From: Halalkalicoccus subterraneus
GTDB lineage: Archaea; Halobacteriota; Halobacteria; Halobacteriales; Halalkalicoccaceae
Reading direction: 5' to 3'
Length of the DNA: 64,000 nucleotides
NCBI RefSeq assembly: GCF_003697815.1
Contig: NZ_RDQG01000016.1
Span: forward strand, 1 to 64,000
The notes beneath the pieces were generated by a model, which was not told the origin of the DNA, ran no database searches, and worked only from the letters and a program-made list of their open reading frames with translations. Made by a program: the position numbers and the translations under genes. Numbering within the stretch: the first letter of the stretch is position 1; each line of letters opens with the position of its first letter. Below, in pieces: positions 52,640-61,681 of this stretch.

Positions 52640-52804
52640 GTGAATTCTATAAACGAACATCCACGATCCGCGAACAGAAGGGCCTCTACACTCCAAGACG
52701 GAGGGAGACGGTTCAACGTCCAGACAGGCGAGGATATCACGCTGTTTGGCGATATCACGGAGATCATTTCGGTGAGTCCGCCCGATGACTGGGATATGAA
52801 CTGA
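52640..52804 (+). CDS. Small ORF, possibly the tail of a truncated gene
   Basis: 54 residues with a GTG start, ending two nt before the isomerase ATG. The product (STLQDGGRRFNVQTGEDITL, then FGDITEIISVSPPDDWDMN) looks like a beta-rich C-terminus of a larger protein. A palindrome ATTCAC-TGTA-GTGAAT (52630-52645) covers its GTG, which suggests the GTG may not be a real start and the gene was cut there. No family recognised. Confidence 0.4.
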   Translation: MNSINEHPRSANRRASTLQDGGRRFNVQTGEDITLFGDITEIISVSPPDDWDMN

Positions 52805-52806
52805 CG

Positions 52807-53619
52807 ATGCGCTACGGATTCAACCAGTGTGGATTTCCCGCAGACGAGTTCGAGCATATGTGCTCGATCCTCGCGAAAGCCGGCTACGACGGCGTCGAAC
52901 CGAACGTCGAGCACGGGGGGCCCCTGACGACCGAAGAGGGACGTCTAGAGGCCGCCAAGATAGCCGAAGAGCATGACCTGCGTGTTCCCGCCATCTCGAC
53001 GATTAGCCACTGGGAGTATCCGCTCTCGAGCAGTGATGATGAACTGCGTCGGATCGGGCTGGATATCAGTCGTGATATGATCGACGCCGCTGCGATGCTG
53101 GGCGCTGAGGACGTCCTGATCGTCCCCGCTGTAATCCAAGACGGTACAACCTACGACGCTGACTACGAACGCGCCGTCGAATCAGTCCGCGAGATCGCGA
53201 ACTACGCGGCCGATCGTGATGTTGGCGTGTCAATCGAGAACGTTCAAAACAACTTCCTGCTTTCTCCAGATGAATTCGCAGCGTTTCTCGATGACGTCGA
53301 GGACGCCGGCCCCGTTGGGGCATACTTCGATATTGCAAACGCGCTTCGCTCCGGACTACCGAGTCGGTGGCTACGCGCGCTCGACGGCCGAATTTCGAAG
53401 ATCCACGTCAAAGACTGGCTCACAGACGCCCACCGCGTGACGTACCCGCCCCAAGGCGACGTAAACTGGGAACGCGTGCTTGATGCCGTCGATGCCATCG
53501 GGTACGACGGCTGGATCACCGCCGAGGTGCCGGCCTATCAATCATTCCCCGAGCGGATGCCTGTGGACGTACTTGAGACCATGCAGTTCCTCTTTGAAGA
53601 CGGAGGTGACCAGCGATAA
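52807..53619 (+). CDS. Sugar phosphate isomerase/epimerase-like TIM barrel
   Basis: 270 residues. AP endonuclease 2-type TIM barrel: MRYGFNQCGFPADEFEHMC, GYDGVEPNVEHG with Glu, VSIENVQNNFLLSP, GAYFDIANAL, SKIHVKDW (His-Lys) and ITAEVPAY with Glu. The Glu, Asp, His and Glu ligands for a divalent metal are all placed as in xylose isomerase-like epimerases. It likely interconverts keto sugars in the same pathway as Gfo6. The start follows the small ORF stop by two nt. Confidence 0.85.
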   Translation: MRYGFNQCGFPADEFEHMCSILAKAGYDGVEPNVEHGGPLTTEEGRLEAAKIAEEHDLRVPAISTISHWEYPLSSSDDELRRIGLDISRDMIDAAAMLGAEDVLIVPAVIQDGTTYDADYERAVESVREIANYAADRDVGVSIENVQNNFLLSPDEFAAFLDDVEDAGPVGAYFDIANALRSGLPSRWLRALDGRISKIHVKDWLTDAHRVTYPPQGDVNWERVLDAVDAIGYDGWITAEVPAYQSFPERMPVDVLETMQFLFEDGGDQR

Positions 53620-53998
53620 CCCGACTGATCGTCGTCGAGCCGCTGTTCGAGGACGTCTGACCGCTCGCAGCCAACATTCTCGGAATCTGTGGGCCGAGTA
53701 CGGCCCCGTCAAGCTTCGGCAATTCGACGAGACGCCGAGTCGGCTCCTTGAGGTGCTGGACAACCCGAGCGAGCTGACCGAACTCGCCGCGCTTGGCATT
53801 CCGATCGCCGATGAGTGCACTGCCCGGCTGACGACCCTCATATTAGCGTTCGTGATGACTGACTCGATATTCGTGGAATCTGTTGGACAGCGAATCTCTT
53901 CTGACCACACTTCCGCCGAACTATTTAATGAGTTCTCGGGTAGCACCCACTGTTTCTTGGGCTCCGGATTCGGTCGTGGGCGATTGCGAATAACCGTA
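53620..53998. other. 379-bp gap with a possible coding fragment
   Basis: A plus-strand frame at about 53640-53850 reads NLWAEYGPVKLRQFDETPSR and LLEVLDNPSELTELAALGIP, which looks coding but has no start and no recognised family. The rest, up to the SprT-like stop, holds nothing. It may be a plasmid-gene remnant. Confidence 0.4.
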
Positions 53999-54583
53999 CT
54001 ACGCTTCTTCAATCGAGATCGAACCACCACACCGACCGCATGAATACTTCTCAGGTTGTTTCACAACTTTCGACCGGCGATATCGGGGATCACGACTCTC
54101 ACACGCCTCACAGATGACCCAGTAGTTGGGCTCAGCGTACTGCTCGCAATGACGATCCGTCTTCAGCGGTTCAATCCACTGGTGAAACGTCGACCCGTGG
54201 TCGGCCTCATCGTACTCGTGATACTGCCAGGCATGGATCAGCTCGTGACGAACGACTCGAGAAAACTGCTCCCATCCATATGACTCATAGGCATCCCACG
54301 AGAGACAAATTGTGATCTGCTCACACTGGTGGTCGTAGATCGCGACCCCGGCGGAGCGCTCCATCCGCGTCGAGGTTTCCCAGTCAATAGCGTTGACTGG
54401 CAGTTCCGGAAAGTGTTCGGCTGCAACCTCTCTAGCATGAGTCGCTGCGTGCTCGCACAGCGCTACTTTCGTCTCCGGATACGTCTCATCACTCGTCTGT
54501 TCCGCACTGCTCTGAGCAGGTGCTAATTGGCTCTCAGCCGCCGAGGTAGTCCAGTCGCCGTCCGTCAATCGCGCTTGTTTCAT
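53999..54583 (-). CDS. SprT-like zinc metalloprotease-type protein
   Basis: 194 residues. The zinc motif HELIHAWQYHEYDEADHG gives HExxH plus a third His about ten residues later, as in SprT/Spartan-type proteins. A C-terminal zinc ribbon follows (CEACES and CGRCG). The N-terminal 45 residues are polar and disordered. Such proteins bind DNA and may process DNA-protein crosslinks; they are common on haloarchaeal plasmids. Confidence 0.85.
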   Translation of the reverse strand: MKQARLTDGDWTTSAAESQLAPAQSSAEQTSDETYPETKVALCEHAATHAREVAAEHFPELPVNAIDWETSTRMERSAGVAIYDHQCEQITICLSWDAYESYGWEQFSRVVRHELIHAWQYHEYDEADHGSTFHQWIEPLKTDRHCEQYAEPNYWVICEACESRDPRYRRSKVVKQPEKYSCGRCGGSISIEEA

Positions 54584-54639
54584 CGATCAAATATTGTTGT
54601 CGTGTTGGCTAGCGAGTGATCCAACCACTCGAAACCGCT

Positions 54640-55020
54640 TTAGTCCTCGGTCTCACCCTCCGGGTTTGGATTCGGCGTCCGGAATCCCTCGCGATAACAG
54701 GGCCAGCAGGGAAGATCCTCAATTCCTGGGATGCAGTCACAATCGCTTGGGCGCTTCTCCACATTGTGTTCACTGATTCCCGACCGTTCAACAGTCGTTC
54801 CGCCGTCGGTGGCTACCTCCTGTTCTTGCTCTCCGCTACTCTCGTAGTCGCTTGCAGCCTCAAGAACGGGCTCACGAATCGCAACCGCAACACGATGCTT
54901 GCATGCTCCGTCGTGATACGTATCGGATGGGCATTCACAGGCGACCGGAATCCCGTCCTCGACGTTCACGCGATAGCTGTGTTCGTCGGCGTTCTCGTGG
55001 CTCTCGTTGCGCACGGTCAC
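54640..55020 (-). CDS. SWIM zinc-finger protein, start uncertain
   Basis: 126 residues from the GTG at 55020. SWIM motif CECPSDTYHDGACKHRVAVA (C-x-C-xn-C-x-H) is complete, and a Cys-rich tail CDCIPGIEDLPCWPC follows. The frame stays open upstream to 55155 and reads ETLAALEFDASTRKRAQYEA, FDFELEAPGL, which matches the normal N-terminal part of haloarchaeal SWIM proteins, yet no ATG, GTG or TTG is seen there before the TGA at 55156. The 5' end may therefore be damaged. SWIM proteins bind DNA or protein. Confidence 0.7.
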   Translation of the reverse strand: MTVRNESHENADEHSYRVNVEDGIPVACECPSDTYHDGACKHRVAVAIREPVLEAASDYESSGEQEQEVATDGGTTVERSGISEHNVEKRPSDCDCIPGIEDLPCWPCYREGFRTPNPNPEGETED

Positions 55021-55301
55021 GAGCCCGGGCGCTTCGAGCTCAAAGTCGAAGGCTTCGTACTGGGCGCGTTTTCTGGTCGATGCGTCGAACTCAAGTGCGG
55101 CGAGTGTTTCTTTGCATATGGTCTGGTTCTCCTGAAACAGACCAGCTCGCGTGTCTCAGCACGCGGGCATTCCTTCTAACTCCGAAATGCCCCGAGGAGC
55201 GGGTCTGTCTCTACCTATTGCTACGTACCAATAGGTAATAAACCTTGCCCACTTGTTTCGGGGCAATAGGGTTATGGCCCTCGGATTCCATAGCCTAGCA
55301 C

Positions 55302-55691
55302 ATGAGTTCCGATCGGAAGCGCAACGAAGAGGGGAGATATGTCGAGACGGTCAGCCCCGATACCGTTCTCGAGGTTATCCAACATGCAGCGGATCCGATC
55401 GTCACCGCAAAAGAAGTCGGTGAGAAACTCGACTGTACGTCCGAAGCCGCCCGCCAGAAACTCCTCCGATTACAGGATCAAGGGATTGTCGCTCGCCGGA
55501 AGGTTGGCGCCGGGGCAGTCGTCTGGTGGCTCGTCGACGACGACCAGTCTACAACTTCTACTGAGTTCGACGCGGACGATTCGCTCTTTACTGACCCGGC
55601 AACGTTCGCAAGCGGTGAATCCGACGTCTCTCGAAACACTGACGAGTATCTGGCCGCTGCGATCGGCGACGACAGTGATCCCGACGAATGA
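55302..55691 (+). CDS. Winged-helix antitoxin-like protein of a PIN pair
   Basis: 129 residues. The N-terminal 75 residues form a winged helix (VTAKEVGEKLDCTSEAARQK, then RLQDQGIVARRKVGAGAV), followed by an acidic tail. It overlaps the PIN gene by 4 nt, the usual arrangement of an antitoxin before a VapC-type toxin, and likely represses the pair's promoter. Confidence 0.82.
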   Translation: MSSDRKRNEEGRYVETVSPDTVLEVIQHAADPIVTAKEVGEKLDCTSEAARQKLLRLQDQGIVARRKVGAGAVVWWLVDDDQSTTSTEFDADDSLFTDPATFASGESDVSRNTDEYLAAAIGDDSDPDE

Positions 55692-56137
55692 CTACCGATC
55701 CTAGTATATCACCGCTATTCGTAGACACGAGTGCCTGGTATGCGATCTTCGATGAAGACGACGCCGAGCACACGCGGGCAACCGCTGTCCGTGAAGCAAT
55801 CCACAGCGGCGACCTCCAGCACCGCCCGATCTATACAACCAGCCACGTACTCGGCGAGCTCGCAACGCTGCTTCTTCGCTTTAGTCACGACATCGCTTCA
55901 CGAACACTCACCCAGATACGAGACTCGCCGAACGTGACTGTGATTCACCCTGACCGGGTGGCATTCGACGCCGCTGTCACGCAGTTCGACCGCTACGATG
56001 ATCAAGCGATTTCGTTTGTCGATCACCTTACCGGTGTACTTGCCGATGAGCGTGACGTCGATCGTATTTTTGCGTTCGACAGTGACTTTCGAACACTGGG
56101 TTTCACGCTTACTCCTGACGATATCACAGAACTATAA
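55688..56137 (+). CDS. vapC: PIN-domain ribonuclease (VapC-like toxin)
   Basis: 149 residues. The PIN acidic residues are visible: Asp in LFVDTSAWYAIFD, Glu in HVLGELATLLL, Asp in SFVDHLTGVLA and Asp in IFAFDSDFRTLGF. Such proteins cut RNA with Mg2+. The winged-helix partner upstream is unlike AbrB-type VapB. The pair is probably a plasmid-maintenance module. Confidence 0.9.
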   Translation: MTTDPSISPLFVDTSAWYAIFDEDDAEHTRATAVREAIHSGDLQHRPIYTTSHVLGELATLLLRFSHDIASRTLTQIRDSPNVTVIHPDRVAFDAAVTQFDRYDDQAISFVDHLTGVLADERDVDRIFAFDSDFRTLGFTLTPDDITEL

Positions 56138-56178
56138 GGGCTATCTGCATGGAAACGCACCGAACGCTAAACCAACGC

Positions 56179-56877
56179 TTACACAGTAATAACGAGCATT
56201 TCGTCTGCACCCTGCTGAAACTCGAATGGGACGTTTTCAACTGCTACTTGATGGCCGTCCTCAGTCAGTTCTCGTAGAAGATCATCTAGTCGTGGATACC
56301 GCTCAGTATCTAACCCAACAAGTGGGAAGATGCGTACTTGCTCTGTGGCGACTCGGATGAGCTCTCGTAGCGTTGCTAGATGAAACTCATAGTCTAAGCG
56401 GTCACCGTAGAGGAAGAGAAAATGCGCAGAGAGAACAAGCGAAAACGAGTTCGGTGCAAAGGGGAGTGTTGGCAACTCACCGTAGAGATATCGTCCTTGT
56501 TTTCGCCCTTCAGTATAGTCACTGATGAACGTCTCATAGGCCTTTTTCAATAATTTCGTTCGCCCCTCAATATCGCCGTAGAACTCCCACTTGAACAAGT
56601 CACTCTTCTCAGCCAATTGCGCTGCGACGGCCTCGTAGTCTTCTTGACATCGTTGCTGGAGCTCTGTCGGTGGTTGTGAATACATCATGTCGACCCCCGT
56701 TATCGACGCACCCGATTCATAGGCGGTCGCAACGAATGAATCCGCACCAGATGGACAGTCGAGTATCGTCTCTCCCTCGATTGAGTCGAGCTCGAGGTCG
56801 AACATCTGGCAATACTCGTCGAACGTTCGTCCGATGAACGCAAAATCAGTGACCGCAAATGCGTTGTTCGAGTTCAT
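56179..56877 (-). CDS. SAM-dependent methyltransferase-like protein
   Basis: 232 residues. Motif I reads ILDCPSGADSFVATA, followed by the acidic-end strand ITGVDMMY; a later LPFAPNSFSLVLSAHFLFLY segment fits motif IV. This is the class I methyltransferase layout, with Asp-Cys-Pro-Ser-Gly-Ala replacing Gly-x-Gly-x-Gly, so SAM binding is uncertain. It is often seen as a stand-alone gene in haloarchaea; substrate unknown. AT-rich upstream DNA holds TGTACATATATGTACTTTACTGTAC-type repeats near the start. Confidence 0.75.
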   Translation of the reverse strand: MNSNNAFAVTDFAFIGRTFDEYCQMFDLELDSIEGETILDCPSGADSFVATAYESGASITGVDMMYSQPPTELQQRCQEDYEAVAAQLAEKSDLFKWEFYGDIEGRTKLLKKAYETFISDYTEGRKQGRYLYGELPTLPFAPNSFSLVLSAHFLFLYGDRLDYEFHLATLRELIRVATEQVRIFPLVGLDTERYPRLDDLLRELTEDGHQVAVENVPFEFQQGADEMLVITV

Positions 56878-58618
56878 ATAGAAGACAAGACGTAGTGTAC
56901 ATATATGTACTTTACTGTACTACAATGAGCATACCCTATCTCCTGGAGTGCTACCATGTGAGCGGACCGGTCTCTTGATTAGTACTTCAGTCTCGAATAG
57001 TACTGCAACACCATCTGTTGAAGGGTCGGCACGTACGATGCTCCGCGATGAGCTCAAACCATGGGAAATCGTGTTTCGATAGAGGTTGGGGTCCACCTCA
57101 TTAAGAGTAGACCGGGGTCCCTCCACTACAGCTCGCAGGGGGTCCACTCTTCTCGCTCGCTGTCGCTACCCAACGTGGAGAATATGTCAGACCACGCAAG
57201 TGCAACGAGAACTACTATTAGATAGAACTTTGATAGTAAGCTGTCGCCCTGCTCTCTCAGTGTCAGAGGCACTGCTCCCCCCTTTCGAGCGTCTCACTCG
57301 GGACCAACGGCTAGAGGAGGAAGTGAGCTCAGAGTACCACAGGAAGTCTACTACTCTCTGTCAACAGCGACCGATAAAAAACACCACTGAGATTGGAGCA
57401 CTGCCGTCGTTGTTCCTACACGGCTCAACTGGGAAGTCAGAGGGCTACTGCCTTACTGGGAGTCCCACGTCATAGATCGATTCGCACTGATCGACTACTC
57501 TCTCAGATCCCGGTAGTACACCCACTCCTCCTGACTTTCTCGGTCAGTGGCGCTAGTCTCCTCTGGGAGTCAGACAGCTGTTCTGTGGCGGTCTCTTGCT
57601 TTTATTGGTGATGTCATTTATTTTCGTCCCGGCACTGCTAAGACGACGCATTTCTCGATACTGCCTTCTTTTGTGCAGCTTAGCTGGCTGTGGAATCGTC
57701 GATCCGGCTAGTGGTGTTTCGACTGTCACTGACGCTGCTGTCTGTCGGTGATTGCTTATGCCTTATTTCGCTGATGAGGTACCCCTCTTCGAAGGCAGAT
57801 GGATACCCAGGCTCTGCTGAAACCTATTTGAAAAGTTTGCGTCGAGGCACTTCTTGTTCTTCTGCCTTCGCTCCTGGGGACCCCCACACTTGCTTTGCTC
57901 TTCTTGGACCCCTACTGGTGCTCGCTCACCTATTACTTAGTATGGAACTCGTGGTGCCTCTCCCATCGTCTATTCTAGAGTCCTCTGTACCAGCGGGACT
58001 ACTGGCTATTCGGAGTAGTGAATGAGGCATGCTACTGTTCTTTTAGAGCACAGCGCTTCCGATAAACAACTACCTATTCCGATAGTTTTTGAGACACGCC
58101 TCTATCGAGGTGAAGATCCCTTTGTCTCGCATTGATTGACTCCTCTGTATTGCTGTATCGCTTCTCGCTCTACCGGTGCTGAATCGGCCCTATCTCATTG
58201 CTTTCTCAGAGTCACTCTATTCTTCTCGGATCGAGTAGGTATCATCTCTCATAATTGAGTTTAGTGTTGTAAGGGCTGCTCTTGTTCCGCTGCTCTCGCT
58301 TTTGGGACTCCCCCTTGTTTGAGCTTGGTCTGACTCCCAGCCTTGCTGTCTCGAGGTTGACCCCCAGGGATCTCGCTTCGCCAGCTTATATTCTTTTTCT
58401 GAGAGTCTGTTGGCTCGCTTGTGCACCAGCCCCTGGGGGTATCCTTCTTCTCGACCTACTGGGTACCTTTCCCGACTCTTAGCTAACGCGCCGCCTTACT
58501 GGGCGAGAAACGCCGAGAAATATTCAGAGAAATATCCCTACAGGACTCTTCTTGAAGAACTCTTCTTTGAGAATATTCTTGAAGAAGATATATCTGTCTG
58601 GTTCTAGTAGGATTTGAT
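56878..58618. other. 1.74-kb stretch without convincing genes, rich in GGGGTCC
   Basis: Open frames here have no family features and unusual codon use. GGGGTCC occurs on the plus strand at 57088, 57114 and 57139 and on the minus strand at 57878-57884 and 57906-57912; GGGAGTC-type words also recur (57458, 57570, 58307, 58332). TCTTGAAGAA is repeated near 58550 and 58579 just before the next gene. It could be an origin, a decayed segment, or a structured RNA region. Confidence 0.55.
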
Positions 58619-59251
58619 ATGAGTACTCCAGCTGACTCACTTGACTGGAAATCCATCGAGATCCTGCGCGCCCTTGCCGAGGCTGAGACAGCGCTCACCA
58701 CAACGGAGGTACGGGAGGCAACTGACCTTAGCGAGAATCGGATCATCCTTTATCGAATTTCTGAGTATTTAGAGCCGCAGGGACTCGTCACGACCCATCA
58801 ACCTGAGGCCACGGGGACGGTCGTTCCCGCTAAAGAAATAGAACTCACAGAGTCCGGACAAGAGCTCACGACTGATCTTGAGACAACAGACGAGACCGGG
58901 CTGACACTATCCGATCTCCCAGAAAAAGTACACCAACTCTCGGAGCGAGTCGACCAGACCCAGACGGAGATCGACCAGCTTCAATCACAGGACCAGTCCA
59001 CCGATGAAGCTACTCTCGAAGAGTTGAGTGAGCAGGTCGAGAACCAACAGGAGCAATTAGCGCGCCTCGCCCAGACCGTCGCCAGTAATGATGCAGACCC
59101 ATACGGGGCCTGGAGTGAAGACCAGCAAGAAGAGTTCCATCGACTCCGACGTGGGATGTATGCACTGCGGGACTACCTCTTCGACGAAACAGATCTCGAT
59201 CCAAAGCGCCTTGAGGAGTATCTCGATGATGTGACGGTCAATAAAGCGTGA
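58619..59251 (+). CDS. Winged-helix protein with coiled coil
   Basis: 210 residues. Residues 1-85 form a winged helix (ALTTTEVREATDLSENRIIL, YRISEYLEPQGLV). Residues ~105-165 form a coiled coil (VHQLSERVDQTQTEIDQLQS, LSEQVENQQEQLARLA), and a short helical end follows. It faces the large ATPase gene in convergent orientation (13 nt apart). It probably regulates plasmid genes; no precise family is recognised. Confidence 0.75.
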   Translation: MSTPADSLDWKSIEILRALAEAETALTTTEVREATDLSENRIILYRISEYLEPQGLVTTHQPEATGTVVPAKEIELTESGQELTTDLETTDETGLTLSDLPEKVHQLSERVDQTQTEIDQLQSQDQSTDEATLEELSEQVENQQEQLARLAQTVASNDADPYGAWSEDQQEEFHRLRRGMYALRDYLFDETDLDPKRLEEYLDDVTVNKA

Positions 59252-59264
59252 TGCAGTACTGAAG

Positions 59265-61598
59265 TTAGCGACCTGACCAGGCAAAGCTCACTCCATCGTC
59301 TTCGTCCTCCTTCTCCGATGGTTCCTGCTGCGGTGGCGCTTGAGCTTGCTCGTCAGTCTCCTTTGTCTCCGCTTCCATATCGGTAGAATCGTCTGCTGGT
59401 TCCTTCGTGTCCACTTTCTCTTTCGTCTCCCAGGCAGTGTTCGTGGGTAGCAGCGGCCGAGTCTTGCCCTGTTCACTGATCATCGGCTCGGTGTACTCCT
59501 CCGTGTCATCGTCGGGGAACACCACGAACAGGAAGTCCTCCGGTGTCGGCATCCGATCGAATTCGTTTTCTGGAATGAACGGCGCTCGAACCACCATCCA
59601 GTCGTCTTCTAACTCCTCGCGCGAGCCATAGACCAGCTTCTCACCGCTGGCTCGAACCGTGTACTCGCGCTCAGAGGCATCGTACTCGGAGTAGGCAGGG
59701 ACGTTTGATTTCGAGGGATTAGCCGCTGCCTCAAGGCTCTCAAAGCGAGCGTGCTCAGTACCGCCTTCATCACTCATCACGACCTCTTGGCCTTCCTCAC
59801 GCCAGACGAGATTCGCCTCACTTCGCGGACGCAGGGCGTACGTGTCCGATGCGACCGCGAGTGTTTCGACTTTGTTGTAGAACGTCCGATTGTCCTCCTC
59901 ATCAACGTCAGCAGCGAACGTCATCCGATCGTAGTTGATCGTCCGATTCGCACCTCGGCCTGTGGTATTGTAGATAATCCCCTCACCACGCCGCGGCCAG
60001 TAGTCGAATCGGCCGTGCTTCGCACTCCCGTCCTTACAGGCAAAGACGCATAGCTTGTGCTCATCGATTGCTTTTCGGAGATTTGTTAGTGTCTGCATTG
60101 GCTTTTCTAACGTCGAGGTCTCGGCCTCGATGCTGATGTTCAATCCATCCGTAAGCTCAGCGAGGTAGGGATACTCCTCTGCAAGTCGCTCCTCACGGGC
60201 GTGGACCTCGCGGATATTCTCGGCTGCCATTGGATCGATTGGGAGGTCGGCGATTCCATCTGGATCTTCCTCGCCCTCTTGAGTCGGGAGTTCGACGAAC
60301 ATCCCGAGTTTCGTGAACGCTCGGTAGGCTTCTGTGAGCACCCAGCGGTGTTCGTCGCCGCCACCGCTCGCGCTACTGCCGGTATCCTGGGCTAGTCCGG
60401 CATACTCGAGGCCCTCGGGTGTCACCTTCATCACCGAGTCACCATCTCGCCGCTGGCGTTGAAGATACTCATCAGGTGCTTGCTCAATCACATTCGAGAC
60501 TTCCGATGAGAAGCCAAGCTCACCGGCTCGACGCTGCCATTCGTCTTTCACTGCCTCGCTCTCGACGAACTCACCGATTGCGTCCTGTTTAATTTGCACT
60601 GTATAGGCCGCTTCGTACAATGCTTGTTCGGCGGGATCGCTCGTTATGTCTACCTGTTCCTCGCTTCCTTCAGCAGCTGTTGCTTCAGCTGTACTGGACG
60701 AAACTGCCCCACCGGCATCGAAGTGCATTTCGTCAAGAATCTCCTCGCCACTCTGCACTGGCGAGCCGTAGTTCTCGAGCGAGGTAACGATCAGCTCATA
60801 GGCTTCTTCGATCGTGTGCCGTGGCGGATAGGGCGGGATCAGCTTCGCCAGGAACGGATCGTCCTCACTGTTGAGCTGAGTCTGTGCATGGTAGTCGGGT
60901 GTTCGCTGCAAATCCTCGGTATCCATCCCTCCGAACCGGTTCGCGATTTCACGCGCTTCTTCGGGATGGTTTGGCGTGAGCGAGAGGATCGTATTGCAAT
61001 TGGAGATAATTGCGTCAGCGGCATCATCGGGAAGCGACCTGAGGACCTGGGTCGAGAGCATCAAGCCGAGCTTCTTCGAGCGGGCCTCCATGAGCATCGT
61101 CTCGATCTCGTCTCCATCAGTGAGAACGGAATGACACTCGTCGATCGCGAGGAAGAACGGAGCATACTCGCTGCCGACGTCGTCCATACCTGCCAGTTCC
61201 ATCATCTGTTGTTCAGAGGGATCTTTCCGGGAGGTGACGGCCGTCCAGATCCCACTGACCACTGCATTGGCGGTCATGACCTTCGCTTCCTTTGGAAGGT
61301 CGTTGTTGACGATCAAGATCTTCTGCTCGTTGACGATCTGGCCCAGCGTGACCTCGGCGCCACGCATCGCGATGATTTTGCGGGTGATCGGGTTCTCAAC
61401 CCAGTCTTTCAGTCGTCCCAGCAAAGGATCGAGTTCGTCGGCGCTGAGTTCCTCAGCGATTCGCCGGGTGAATCCCTCGAGGAACATGATGTCGTCATCA
61501 TCGATCGTCAGGTTTGACCACGAATACGGGCGGTAGATGGGATATGAGTCGACTGGAGCCTTGTGCAACAACACTGTAGAAGTGGTTTTGTTGCACAA
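59265..61598 (-). CDS. Conjugation-type ATPase, 5'-truncated (Walker A missing)
   Basis: 777 residues as an open frame starting at TTG. The N-terminal 300 residues match the C-terminal half of a VirB4/TraC or VirD4-like motor: DWVENPITRKIIAMRGAEVT, Walker B FFLAIDECHSVL (Asp153, Glu154), RSKKLGLMLSTQVLRSLPDD and NCNTILSLTPN. A Walker A motif is absent. The first codons (CNKTTSTVLLHKA) lie inside an IS-like inverted repeat, and a TGA sits directly upstream, so the 5' part was lost. The C-terminal 450 residues are acidic, with coiled and beta-rich segments of unknown function. It is probably non-functional as a motor. Confidence 0.75.
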   Translation of the reverse strand: MCNKTTSTVLLHKAPVDSYPIYRPYSWSNLTIDDDDIMFLEGFTRRIAEELSADELDPLLGRLKDWVENPITRKIIAMRGAEVTLGQIVNEQKILIVNNDLPKEAKVMTANAVVSGIWTAVTSRKDPSEQQMMELAGMDDVGSEYAPFFLAIDECHSVLTDGDEIETMLMEARSKKLGLMLSTQVLRSLPDDAADAIISNCNTILSLTPNHPEEAREIANRFGGMDTEDLQRTPDYHAQTQLNSEDDPFLAKLIPPYPPRHTIEEAYELIVTSLENYGSPVQSGEEILDEMHFDAGGAVSSSTAEATAAEGSEEQVDITSDPAEQALYEAAYTVQIKQDAIGEFVESEAVKDEWQRRAGELGFSSEVSNVIEQAPDEYLQRQRRDGDSVMKVTPEGLEYAGLAQDTGSSASGGGDEHRWVLTEAYRAFTKLGMFVELPTQEGEEDPDGIADLPIDPMAAENIREVHAREERLAEEYPYLAELTDGLNISIEAETSTLEKPMQTLTNLRKAIDEHKLCVFACKDGSAKHGRFDYWPRRGEGIIYNTTGRGANRTINYDRMTFAADVDEEDNRTFYNKVETLAVASDTYALRPRSEANLVWREEGQEVVMSDEGGTEHARFESLEAAANPSKSNVPAYSEYDASEREYTVRASGEKLVYGSREELEDDWMVVRAPFIPENEFDRMPTPEDFLFVVFPDDDTEEYTEPMISEQGKTRPLLPTNTAWETKEKVDTKEPADDSTDMEAETKETDEQAQAPPQQEPSEKEDEDDGVSFAWSGR

Positions 61599-61600
61599 GG
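61559..61600. repeat. 13-bp inverted repeat at the truncation point, IS-end-like
   Basis: CCTTGTGCAACAA (61559-61571) and TTGTTGCACAAGG (61588-61600) are perfect inverted arms around 16 nt. The arms resemble insertion-sequence ends. They occupy exactly the first codons of the truncated ATPase, suggesting that an IS inserted or was deleted here. Confidence 0.6.
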
Positions 61601-61681
61601 TATCTCACACTTGACGAAGAGACGCGTGCATACCAAACATTCTTTACTGCTTCGCTGTAATCTGTAATCGGGATCGAACTC

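Noticed and set aside
53542-54030. 162-residue minus-strand ORF after the isomerase
   Set aside because: It is Ser/Arg-rich and overlaps both the isomerase end and the SprT-like gene; it looks like an antisense shadow.
57690-58025. 111-residue ORF in the gene-poor region
   Set aside because: Leu/Ser-rich with unusual codon use and no family features; not typical of an acidic haloarchaeal protein.
60594-61517. 307-residue plus-strand ORF within the large ATPase
   Set aside because: It is antisense to the Walker B region and shows no family features.
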